From Ixodes scapularis (lineage: Eukaryota > Arthropoda > Arachnida > Ixodida > Ixodidae): 64,000 nt of DNA. Where the stretch lies: positions 174,712,995 through 174,776,994 of the forward strand of contig NW_024609835.1 in assembly GCF_016920785.2 (NCBI RefSeq). Direction: 5' to 3'. The notes beneath the pieces were generated by a model. It did no database searches, had not been told where the DNA came from, and saw nothing but the letters and a program-made list of their open reading frames with translations. Position numbers and translations under genes: made by a program. Positions 20,237 through 32,553 of this stretch are shown here, in pieces; within the stretch, counting starts at the first letter, position 1; the number at the start of each line of letters is the position of its first letter.

Positions 20237-23200
20237 CGTAAACACTCAAAAGATACAGGGGACACGGCAAACAAGAACAGTAAAATAGAACTCGCAGCAG
20301 CAGCGGTGAAGGAAAAACACTTGTCAACGTGAATAGCTACGTAGATATGACAATTCACTAACCTGTTGATAGTAGAAAACACACTTAGCAATGTGCTCTT
20401 GACCACAACCGCTGCTGCTATGAGGCCGGTGTTCCTCGAATGTTGATATATAAGGCGATGGCAGAAGCCCACGCACGCGCAGACGTGATGGCTCGGATGC
20501 GTCGGGACGAGCTGCCTCGTAGCGTTGGAGAGCGGCTCAGGCACGTGGTCGAAAAAGGGCGCGTACCGAAGATGACCACGGAGGCCGAGAACGATGAAAC
20601 CTGGTGATAGTAGAAAACACACTTAGCAACGTGCTCTTGACCACAACCGCTGCTGCTATGAAGTCGGTGTTCCTCGAATGTTGATTTATAAGGCGATGGC
20701 AGAAGCCCACGCACGCGCAGACGTGATGGCTCGGATGCGTCGGGACGAGCTGCCTCGTAGCGCTGGAGAGCGGCTCAGGCACGCGGTCGAAAAAGGGCGC
20801 GTACCGAAGATGACCACGCAGGCCGAGAACGATGAAACCTGGTGAAAGTAGAAAACACACTTAGCAATGTGCTCTTGACCACAACCACTGCTGCTATGAA
20901 GCCGGTGTTCCTCGAATGTTGATTTATAAGGCGATGGCAGAAGCCCACGCACGCGACGACGTGATGGCTCGGATGCGTCGGGACGAGCTGCCTCGTAGCG
21001 CTGGAGAGCGGCTCAGGCACGCGGTCGAAAAAGGGCGCGTACCGAAGATGACCACGCAGGCCGAGAACGATGAAACCTGGTGATAGTAGAAAACACACTT
21101 AGCGATGTGCTCTTGACCACAACCGCTGCTGCTATGAAGCCGGTGTTCCTCGAATGTTGATTTATAAGGCGATGGCAGAAGCCCACGCACGCGCAGACGT
21201 GATGGCTCGGATGCGTCGGGACGAGCTGCCTCGTAGTGCTGGAGAGCGGCTCAGGCACGTGGACGAAAAAGGGCGCCTACCGAAGATGACCACGCAGGCC
21301 GAGAACGATGAAACCTGGTGATAGTAGAAAACACACTTAGCAATGTGCTCTTGACCACAACTGCTGCTGCTATGAAGCCGGTGTTCCTCGAATGTTGATT
21401 TATAAGGCGATGGCAGAAGCCCACGCACGCGCAGACGTGATGGCTCGGATGCGTCGGGACGAGCTGCCTCGTAGTGCTGGAGAGCGGCTCAGGCACGTGG
21501 ACGAAAAAGGGCGCGTACCGAAGATGACCACGCAGGCCGAGAACGATGAAACCTGGTGATAGTAGAAAACACACTTAGCAATGTGCCCTTGACCACAACC
21601 GCTGCTGCTATGAAGCCGGTGTTCCTCGAATGTTGATTTATAAGGCGATGGCAGAAGCCCACGCACGCGCAGACGTGATGGCTCGGATGCGTCGGGACGA
21701 GCTGCCTCGTAGCGCTGGAGAGCGGCTCAGGCACGTGGTCGAAAAAGGGCGCGTACCGAAGATGACCACGCAGGTGGAGAATGATGAAACCTGGTGATAG
21801 TAGAAAACACACTTAGCAATGTGCTCTTGACCACAACTGCTGCTGCTATGAAGCCGGTGTTCCTCGAATGTTGATTTATAAGGCGATGGCAGAAGCCCAC
21901 GCACGCGCAGACGTGATGGCTCGGATGCGTCGGGACAAGCTGCCTCGTAGTGCTGGAGAGCGGCTCAGGCACGTGGACGAAAAAGGGCGCGTACCGAAGA
22001 TGACCACGCAGGCCGAGAACGATGAAACCTGGTGATAGTAGAAAACACACTTAGTAATGTGCTCTTGACCACAACCGCTGCTGCTATGAAGCCGGTGTTC
22101 CTCGAATGTTGATTTATAAGGCGATGGCAGAAGCCCACGCACGCGCAGACGTGATGGCTCGGATGCGTCGGGACGAGCTGCCTCGTAGCGCTGGAGAGCG
22201 GCTCAGGCACGTGGACGAAAAAGGGCGCGTACCGAAGATGACCACGCAGGCCGAGAACGATGAAACCTGGTGATAGTAGAAAACACACTTAGCAATGTGC
22301 TCTTGACCACAACCGCTGCCGCTATGAAGCCGGTGTTCCTCGAATGTTGATTTATAAGGCGATGGCAGAAGCCCACGCACGCGCAGACGTGATGGCTCGG
22401 ATGCGTCGGGACGAGCTGCCTCGTAGCGCTGGAGAGCGGCTCAGGCACGTGGACGAAAAAGGGCGCGTACCGAAGATGACCACGCAGGCCGAGAACAATG
22501 AAACCTGGTGATAGTAGAAAACACAGTTAGCAATGTGCTCTTGACCACAACCGCTGCTGCTATGAAGCCGGTGTTCCTCGAATGTTGATTTATAAGGCGA
22601 TGGCAGAAGCCCACGCACGCGCAGACGTGATGGCTCGGATGCGTCGGGACGAGCTGCCTCGTAGCGCTGGAGAGCGGCTCAGGCACGTGGACGAAAAAGG
22701 GCGCGTACCGAAGATGACCACGCAGGCCGAGAACGATGAAACCTGGTGATAGTAGAAAACACACTTAGCAATGTGCTCTTGACCACAACCGCTGCCGCTA
22801 TTAAGCCGGTGTTCCTCGAATGTTGATTTATAAAGCGATGGCAGAAGCCCACGCACGCGCAGACGTGATGGCTCGGATGCGTCGGGACGAGCTGCCTCGT
22901 AGCGCTGAAGAGCGGCTCAGGCAAGTGGACGAAAAAGGGCGCGTACCGAAGATGATTACGCAGGCCGAGAACGATGAAACCTGGTGATAGCAGAAAACAC
23001 ACTTAGCAATGTGCTCTTGACCACAACCGCTGCCGCTATGAAGCCGGTGTTCCTCGAATGTTGATTTATAAAGCGATGGCAGAAGCCCACGCACGCGCAG
23101 ACGTGATGGCTCGGATGCGTCGGGACGAGCTGCCTCGTAGCGCTGGAGAGCGGCTCAGGCACGCGGTCGAAAAAGGGCGCGTACCGAAGATGACCACGCA

Positions 23201-24193
23201 GGCCGAGAACGATGAAACCTGGTGATAGTAGAAAACACAGTTAGCAATGTGCTCTTGACCACAACCGCTGCTGCTATGAAGCCGGTGTTCCTCGAATGTT
23301 GATTTATAAAGCGATGGCAGAAGCCCACGCACGCGCAGACGTGATGGCTCGGATGCGTCGGGACGAGCTGCCTCGTAGCGCTGAAGAGCGGCTCAGGCAC
23401 GTGGACGAAAAAGGGCGCGTACCGAAGATGACCACGCAGGCCGAGAACGATGAAACCTGGTGATAGCAGAAAACACACTTAGCAATGTGCTCTTGACCAC
23501 AACCGCTGCCGCTATGAAGCCGGTGTTCCTCGAATGTTGATTTATAAAGCGATGGCAGAAGCCCACGCACGCGCAGACGTGATGGCTCGGATGCGTCGGG
23601 ACGAGCTGCCTCGTAGCGCTGGAGAGCGGCTCAGGCACGCGGTCGAAAAAGGGCGCGTACCGAAGATGACCACGCAGGCCGAAAACGATGAAACCTGGTG
23701 ATAGTAGAAAACACAGTTAGCAATGTGCTCTTGACCACAACCGCTGCTGCTATGAAGCCGGTGTTCCTCGAATGTTGATTTATAAAGCGATGGCAGAAGC
23801 CCACGCACGCGCAGACGTGATGGCTCGGATGCGTCGGGACGAGCTGCCTCGTAGTGCTGGAGAGCGGCTCAGGCACGTGGACGAAAAAGGGCGCGTACCG
23901 AAGATGACCACGCAGGCCGAGAACGATGAAACCTGGTGATAGCAGACAACACACTTAGCAATGTGCTCTAGACCACAACCGCTGCCGCTATGAAGCCGGT
24001 GTTCCTCGAATGTTGATTTATAAAGCGATGGCAGAAGCCCACGCACGCGCAGACGTGATGGCTCGGATGCGTCGGGACGAGCTGCCTCGTAGCGCTGGAG
24101 AGCGGCTCAGGCACGTGGACGAAAAAGGGCGCGTACCGAAGATGACCACGCAGGCCGAGAACGATGAAACCTGGTGATAGTAGAAAACACACT

Positions 24194-24218
24194 GGTCAAG
24201 AGCAATGTGCTCTTGACC
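24194..24218. repeat. Palindromic variant inside a satellite unit
   Basis: GGTCAAGAGCA, ATG, then TGCTCTTGACC: an 11-bp perfect inverted repeat. Normal units read CACACTTAGCAATGTGCTC at this place, so a reversed copy of the downstream CTCTTGACC has replaced two bases (net +6 bp). The same variant occurs at 32529-32553. Confidence 0.9.
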
Positions 24219-27200
24219 ACAACCGCTGCTGCTATGAAGCCGGTGTTCCTCGAATGTTGATTTATAAAGCGATGGCAGAAGCCCACGCACGCGCAGACGT
24301 GATGGCTCGGATGCGTCGGGACGAGCTGCCTCGTAGTGCTGGAGAGCGGCTCAGGCACGTGGACGAAAAAGGGCGCGTACCGAAGATGACCACGCAGGCC
24401 GAGATCGATGAAACCTGGTGATAGTAGAAAACACACTTAGCAATGTGCTCTTGACCACAACCGCTGCTGCTATGAAGCCGGTGTTCCTCGAATTTGATTT
24501 ATAAGGCGATGGCTGAAACCCACGCACGCGCAGACGTGATGGCTCGGATGCGTCGGGACGAGCTGCCTCGTAGCGCTGGAGAGCGGCTCAGGCACGTGGA
24601 CGAAAAAGGGCGCGTACCGAAGATGACCACGCAGGCCGAGAACGATGAAACCTGGTGATAGTAGAAAACACACTTAGCAATGTGCTCTTGACCACAACCG
24701 CTGCTGCTATGAAGCCGGTGTTCCTCGAATGTTGATTTATAAAGCGATGGCAGAAGCCCACGCACGCGCAGACGTGATGGCTGGGATGCGTCGGGACGAG
24801 CTGCCTCGTAGCGCTGGAGAGCGGCTCAGGCACGTGGACGAAAAAGGGCGCGTACCGAAGATGACCACGCAGGCCGAGAACGATGAAACCTGGTGATAGT
24901 AGAAAACACACTTAGCAATGTGCTCTTGACCACAACCGCTGCTGCTATGAAGCCGGTGTTCCTCGAATGTTGATTTATAAAGCGATGGCAGAAGCCCACG
25001 CACGCGCAGACGTGATGGCTCGGATGCGTCGGGACGAGCTGCCTCGTAGTGCTGGAGAGCGGCTCAGGCACGTGGACGAAAAAGGGCGCGTACCGAAGAT
25101 GACCACGCAGGCCGAGAACGATGAAACCTGGTGATAGTAGAAAACACACTTAGCAATGTGCTCTTGACCACAACCGCTGCTGCTATGAAGCCGGTGTTCC
25201 TCGAAAGTTGATTTATAAGGCGATGGCTGAAACCCACGCAAGCGCAGACGTGATGGCTCGGATGCGTCGGGACGAGCTGCCTCGTAGCGCTGGAGAGCGG
25301 CTCAGGCACGTGGACGAAAAAGGGCGCGTACCGAAGATGACCACGCAGGCCGAGAACGATGAAACCTGGTGATAGTAGAAAACACACTTAGCAATGTGCT
25401 CTTGACCACAACCGCTGCTGCTATGAAGCCGGTGTTCCTCGAAAGTTGATTTATAAGGTGATGGCTGAAACCCACGCACGCGCAGACGTGATGGCTCGGA
25501 TGCGTCGGGACGAGCTGCCTCGTAGTGCTGGAGAGCGGCTCAGGCACGTGGACGAAAAAGGGCGCGTACCGAAGATGACCACGCAGGCCGAGAACGATGA
25601 AACCTGGTGATAGTAGAAAACACACTTAGCAATGTGGTCTTGACCACAACCGCTGCTGCTATGAAGCCGGTGTTCCTCGAATGTTGATTTATAAGGCGAT
25701 GGCTGAAACCCACGCACGCGCAGAAGTGATGGCTCGGATGCGTCGGGACGAGCTGTTTCGTAGCGCTGGAGAGCGGCTCAGGCACGTGGACGAAAAAGGG
25801 CGCGTACCGAAGATGACCACGCAGGCCGAGAACGATGAAACCTGGTGATAGTAGAAAACACACTTAGCAATGTGCTCTTGACCACAACCGCTGCTGCTAT
25901 GAAGCCGGTGTTCCTCGAATGTTGATTTATAAGGCGATGGCTGAAACCCACGCACGCGCAGAAGTGATGGCTAGGATGCGTCGGGACGAGCTGCCTCGTA
26001 GCGCTGGAGAGCGGCTCAGGCACGTGGACGAAAAAGGGCGCGTACCGAAGATGACCACGCAGGCCGAGAACGATGAAACCTGGTGATAGTAGAAAACACA
26101 CTTAGCGATGTGCTCTTGACCACAACCGCTGCTGCTATGAAGCCGGTGTTCTTCGAATGTTGATTTATAAGGCGATGGCTGAAACCCACGCACGCGCAGA
26201 AGTGATGGCTCGGATGCGTTGGGACGAGCTGCCTCGTAGCGCTGGAGAGCGGCTCAGGCACGTGGACGAAAAAGGGCGCGTACCGAAGATGACCACGCAG
26301 GCCGAGAACGATGAAACCTGGTGATAGTAGAAAACACACTTAGCAATGTGCTCTTGACCACAACCGCTGCCGCTATGAAGCCGGTGTTCCTCGAATGTTG
26401 ATTTATAAGGCGATGGCTGAAACCCACGCACGCGCAGAAGTGATGGCTAGGATGCGTCGGGACGAGCTGCCTCGTAGCGCTGGAGAGCGGCTCAGGCACG
26501 TGGACGAAAAAGGGCGCGTACCGAAGATGACCACGCAGGCCGAGAACGATGAAACCTGGTGATAGTAGAAAACACACTTAGCAATGTGCTCTTGACCACA
26601 ACCGCTGCCGCTATGAAGCCGGTGTTCCTCGAATGTTGATTTATAAGGCGATGGCAGAAGCCCACGCACGCGCAGACGTGATGGCTCGGATGCGTCGGGA
26701 CGAGCTGCCTCGTAGCGCTGGAGAGCGGCTCAGGCACGTGGACGAAAAAGGGCGCGTACCGAAGATGACCACGCAGGCCGAGAACAATGAAACCTGGTGA
26801 TAGTAGAAAACACAGTTAGCAATGTGCTCTTGACCACAACCGCTGCTGCTATGAAGCCGGTGTTCCTCGAATGTTGATTTATAAGGAGATGACAGAAGCC
26901 CACGCACGCGCAGACGTGATGGCTCGGATGCGTCGGGACGAGCTGCCTCGTAGCGCTGGAGAGCGGCTCAGGCACGTGGACGAAAAAGGGCGCGTACCGA
27001 AGATGACCACGCAGGCCGAGAACGATGAAACCTGGTGATAGTAGAAAACACACTTAGCAATGTGCTGTTGACCACAACCGCTGCCGCTATTAAGCCGGTG
27101 TTCCTCGAATGTTGATTTATAAAGCGATGGCAGAAGCCCACGCACGCGCAGACGTGATGGCTCGGATGCGTCGGGACGAGCTGCCTCGTAGCGCTGAAGA

Positions 27201-30200
27201 GCGGCTCAGGCAAGTGGACGAAAAAGGGCGCGTACCGAAGATGATTACGCAGGCCGAGAACGATGAAACCTGGTGATAGCAGAAAACACACTTAGCAATG
27301 TGCTCTTGACCACAACCGCTGCCGCTATGAAGCCGGTGTTCCTCGAATGTTGATTTATAAAGCGATGGCAGAAGCCCACGCACGCGCAGACGTGATGGCT
27401 CGGATGCGTCGGGACGAGCTGCCTCGTAGCGCTGGAGAGCGGCTCAGGCACGCGGTCGAAAAAGGGCGCGTACCGAAGATGACCACGCAGGCCGAGAACG
27501 ATGAAACCTGGTGATAGTAGAAAACACAGTTAGCAATGTGCTCTTGACCACAACCGCTGCTGCTATGAAGCCGGTGTTCCTCGAATGTTGATTTATAAAG
27601 CGATGGCAGAAGCCCACGCACGCGCAGACGTGATGGCTCGGATGCGTCGGGACGAGCTGCCTCGTAGCGCTGAAGAGCGGCTCAGGCACGTGGACGAAAA
27701 AGGGCGCGTACCGAAGATGACCACGCAGGCCGAGAACGATGAAACCTGGTGATAGCAGAAAACACACTTAGCAATGTGCTCTTGACCACAACCGCTGCCG
27801 CTATGAAGCCGGTGTTCCTCGAATGTTGATTTATAAAGCGATGGCAGAAGCCCACGCACGCGCAGACGTGATGGCTCGGATGCGTCGGGACGAGCTGCCT
27901 CGTAGCGCTGGAGAGCGGCTCAGGCACGCGGTCGAAAAAGGGCGCGTACCGAAGATGACCACGCAGGCCGAGAACGATGAAACCTGGTGAGAGTAGAAAA
28001 CACAGTTAGCAATGTGCTCTTGACCACAACCGCTGCTGCTATGAAGCCGGTGTTCCTCGAATGTTGATTTATAAAGCGATGGCAGAAGCCCACGCACGCG
28101 CAGACGTGATGGCTCGGATGCGTCGGGACGAGCTGCCTCGTAGTGCTGGAGAGCGGCTCAGGCACGTGGACGAAAAAGGGCGCGTACCGAAGATGACCAC
28201 GCAGGCCGAGATCGATGAAACCTGGTGATAGTAGAAAACACACTTAGCAATGTGCTCTTGACCACAACCGCTGCTGCTATGAAGCCGGTGTTCCTCGAAA
28301 GTTGATTTATAAGGCGATGGCTGAAACCCACGCACGCGCAGACGTGATGGCTCGGATGCGTCGGGACGAGCTGCCTCGTAGCGCTGGAGAGCGGCTCAGG
28401 CACGTGGACGAAAAAGGGCGCGTACCGAAGATGACCACGCAGGCCGAGAACGATGAAACCTGGTGATAGTAGAAAACACACTTAGCAATGTGCTCTTGAC
28501 CACAACCGCTGCTGCTATGAAGCCGGTGTTCCTCGAATGTTGATTTATAAAGCGATGGCAGAAGCCCACGCACGCGCAGACGTGATGGCTGGGATGCGTC
28601 GGGACGAGCTGCCTCGTAGCGCTGGAGAGCGGCTCAGGCACGTGGACGAAAAAGGGCGCGTACCGAAGATGACCACGCAGGCCGAGAACGATGAAACCTG
28701 GTGATAGTAGAAAACACACTTAGCAATGTGCTCTTGACCACAACCGCTGCTGCTATGAAGCCGGTGTTCCTCGAATGTTGATTTATAAAGCGATGGCAGA
28801 AGCCCACGCACGCGCAGACGTGATGGCTCGGATGCGTCGGGACGAGCTGCCTCGTAGTGCTGGAGAGCGGCTCAGGCACGTGGACGAAAAAGGGCGCGTA
28901 CCGAAGATGACCACGCAGGCCGAGAACGATGAAACCTGGTGATAGTAGAAAACACACTTAGCAATGTGCTCTTGACCACAACCGCTGCTGCTATGAAGCC
29001 GGTGTTCCTCGAAAGTTGATTTATAAGGCGATGGCTGAAACCCACGCAAGCGCAGACGTGATGGCTCGGATGCGTCGGGACGAGCTGCCTCGTAGCGCTG
29101 GAGAGCGGCTCAGGCACGTGGACGAAAAAGGGCGCGTACCGAAGATGACCACGCAGGCCGAGAACGATGAAACCTGGTGATAGTAGAAAACACACTTAGC
29201 AATGTGCTCTTGACCACAACCGCTGCTGCTATGAAGCCGGTGTTCCTCGAAAGTTGATTTATAAGGTGATGGCTGAAACCCACGCACGCGCAGACGTGAT
29301 GGCTCGGATGCGTCGGGACGAGCTGCCTCGTAGTGCTGGAGAGCGGCTCAGGCACGTGGACGAAAAAGGGCGCGTACCGAAGATGACCACGCAGGCCGAG
29401 AACGATGAAACCTGGTGATAGTAGAAAACACACTTAGCAATGTGGTCTTGACCACAACCGCTGCTGCTATGAAGCCGGTGTTCCTCGAAAGTTGATTTAT
29501 AAGGCGATGGCTGAAACCCACGCACGCGCAGACGTGATGGCTCGGATGCGTCGGGACGAGCTGCCTCGTAGCGCTGGAGAGCGGCTCAGGCACGTGGACG
29601 AAAAAGGGCGCGTACCGAAGATGACCACGCAGGCCGAGAACGATGAAACCTGGTGATAGTAGAAAACACACTTAGCGATGTGCTCTTGACCACAACCGCT
29701 GCTGCTATGAAGCCGGTGTTCCTCGAATGTTGATTTATAAGGCGATGGCTGAAACCCACGCACGCGCAGAAGTGATGGCTCGGATGCGTCGGGACGAGCT
29801 GTTTCGTAGCGCTGGAGAGCGGCTCAGGCACGTGGACGAAAAAGGGCGCGTACCGAAGATGACCACGCAGGCCGAGAACGATGAAACCTGGTGATAGTAG
29901 AAAACACACTTAGCAATGTGGTCTTGACCACAACCGCTGCTGCTATGAAGCCGGTGTTCCTCGAATGTTGATTTATAAGGCGATGGCTGAAACCCACGCA
30001 CGCGCAGAAGTGATGGCTAGGATGCGTCGGGACGAGCTGCCTCGTAGCGCTGGAGAGCGGCTCAGGCACGTGGACGAAAAAGGGCGCGTACCGAAGATGA
30101 CCACGAAGGCCGAGAACGATGAAACCTGGTGATAGTACAAAACACACTTAGCGATGTGCTCTTGACCACAACCGCTGCTGCTATGAAGCCGGTGTTCTTC

Positions 30201-32528
30201 GAATGTTGATTTATAAGGCGATGGCTGAAACCCACGCACGCGCAGAAGTGATGGCTCGGATGCGTCGGGACGAGCTGCCTCGTAGCGCTGGAGAGCGGCT
30301 CAGGCACGTGGACGAAAAAGGGCGCGTACCGAAGATGACCACGCAGGCCGAGAACGATGAAACCTGGTGATAGTAGAAAACACACTTAGCAATGTGCTCT
30401 TGACCACAACCGCTGCTGCTATGAAGCCGGTGTTCCTCGAAAGTTGATTTATAAGGCGATGGCTGAAACCCACGCACGCGCAGACGTGATGGCTCGGATG
30501 CGTCGGGATGAGCTGCCTCGTAGTGCTGGAGAGCGGCTCAGGCACGTGGACGAAAAAGGGCGCGTACCGAAGATGACCACTCAGGCCGAGAACGATGAAA
30601 ACTGGTGATAGTAGAAAACACACTTAGCAATGTGCTCTTGACCACAACCGCTGCTGCTATGAAGCCGGTGTTCCTCGAATGTTGATTTATAAGGCGATGG
30701 CAGAAGCCCACGCACGCGCAGACGTGATGGCTCGGATGCGTCGGGACGAGCTGCCTCGTAGTGCTGGAGAGCGGCTCAGGCACGTGGACGAAAAAGGGCG
30801 CGTACCGAAGATGACCACGCAGGCCGAGAACGATGAAACCTGGTGATAGTAGAAAACACACTTAGCGATGTGCTCTTGACCACAACCGCTGCTGCTATGA
30901 AGCCGGTGTTCCTCGAATGTTGATTTATAAGGCGATGGCAGAAGCCCACGCACGCGCAGACGTGATGGCTCGGATGCGTCGGGACGAGCTGCCTCGTAGC
31001 GCTGGAGAGCGGCTCAGGCACGTGGACGAAAAAGGGCGCGTACCGAAGATGACCACGCAGGCCGAGAACGATGAAACCTGGTGATAGTAGAAAACACACT
31101 TAGCAATGTGCTCTTGACCACAACCGCTGCTGCTATGAAGCCGGTGTTCCTCGAATGTTGATTTATAAGGCGATGGCAGAAGCCCACGCACGCGCAGACG
31201 TGATGGCTCGGATGCGTCGGGACGAGCTGCCTCGTAGTGCTGGAGAGCGGCTCAGGCACGTGGACGAAAAAGGGCGCGTACCGAAGATGACCACGCAGGC
31301 CGAGAACGATGAAACCTGGTGATAGTAGAAAACACACTTAGCAATGTGCTCTTGACCACAACCGCTGCTGCTATGAAGCCGGTGTTCCTCGAATGTTGAT
31401 TTATAAAGCGATGGCAGAAGCCCACGCACGCGCAGACGTGATGGCTCGGATGCGTCGGGACGAGCTGCCTCGTAGCGCTGAAGAGCGGCTCAGGCACGTG
31501 GACGAAAAAGGGCGCGTACCGAAGATGACCACGCAGGCCGAGAACGATGAAACCTGGTGATAGCAGAAAACACACTTAGCAATGTGCTCTTGACCACAAC
31601 CGCTGCCGCTATGAAGCCGGTGTTCCTCGAATGTTGATTTATAAAGCGATGGCAGAAGCCCACGCACGCGCAGACGTGATGGCTCGGATGCGTCGGGACG
31701 AGCTGCCTCGTAGCGCTGGAGAGCGGCTCAGGCACGCGGTCGAAAAAGGGCGCGTACCGAAGATGACCACGCAGGCCGAGAACGATGAAACCTGGTGATA
31801 GTAGAAAACACAGTTAGCAATGTGCTCTTGACCACAACCGCTGCTGCTATGAAGCCGGTGTTCCTCGAATGTTGATTTATAAAGCGATGGCAGAAGCCCA
31901 CGCACGCGCAGACGTGATGGCTCGGATGCGTCGGGACGAGCTGCCTCGTAGTGCTGGAGAGCGGCTCAGGCACGTGGACGAAAAAGGGCGCGTACCGAAG
32001 ATGACCACGCAGGCCGAGAACGATGAAACCTGGTGATAGCAGAAAACACACTTAGCAATGTGCTCTAGACCACAACCGCTGCCGCTATGAAGCCGGTGTT
32101 CCTCGAATGTTGATTTATAAAGCGATGGCAGAAGCCCACGCACGCGCAGACGTGATGGCTCGGATGCGTCGGGACGAGCTGCCTCGTAGCGCTGGAGAGC
32201 GGCTCAGGCACGCGGTCGAAAAAGGGCGCGTACCGAAGATGACCACGCAGGCCGAGAACGATGAAACCTGGTGATAGTAGAAAACACAGTTAGCAATGTG
32301 CTCTTGACCACAACCGCTGCTGCTATGAAGCCGGTGTTCCTCGAATGTTGATTTATAAAGCGATGGCAGAAGCCCACGCACGCGCAGACGTAATGGCTCG
32401 GATGCGTCGGGACGAGCTGCCTCGTAGCGCTGGAGAGCGGCTCAGGCACGTGGACGAAAAAGGGCGCGTACCGAAAATGACCACGCAGGCCGAGAACGAT
32501 GAAACCTGGTGATAGTAGAAAACACACT

Positions 32529-32553
32529 GGTCAAGAGCAATGTGCTCTTGACC
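32529..32553. repeat. Second copy of the palindromic satellite variant
   Basis: Identical to 24194-24218 and 8335 bp downstream of it, in a unit whose neighbours also match. It was therefore copied with its block and did not arise anew. Confidence 0.9.

Larger units (their letters stand above)
16422..20355 (-). mobile_element. CR1/Jockey-superfamily LINE
   Basis: A minus-strand non-LTR element of about 3.9 kb inserted into the gag of the LTR element. Order on the minus strand: short 5' region, ORF1 (coiled coil plus L1-ORF1-like domain), 20-bp spacer, ORF2 (endonuclease, RT, no RNase H), 3' UTR and an ATT-rich tail at 16422-16440. It is not related to the Tx1-like LINEs elsewhere in the window. 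Its 5' end runs straight into the 238-bp satellite at about 20356 and the interrupted gag does not resume, so no target duplication can be defined. Confidence 0.88.
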
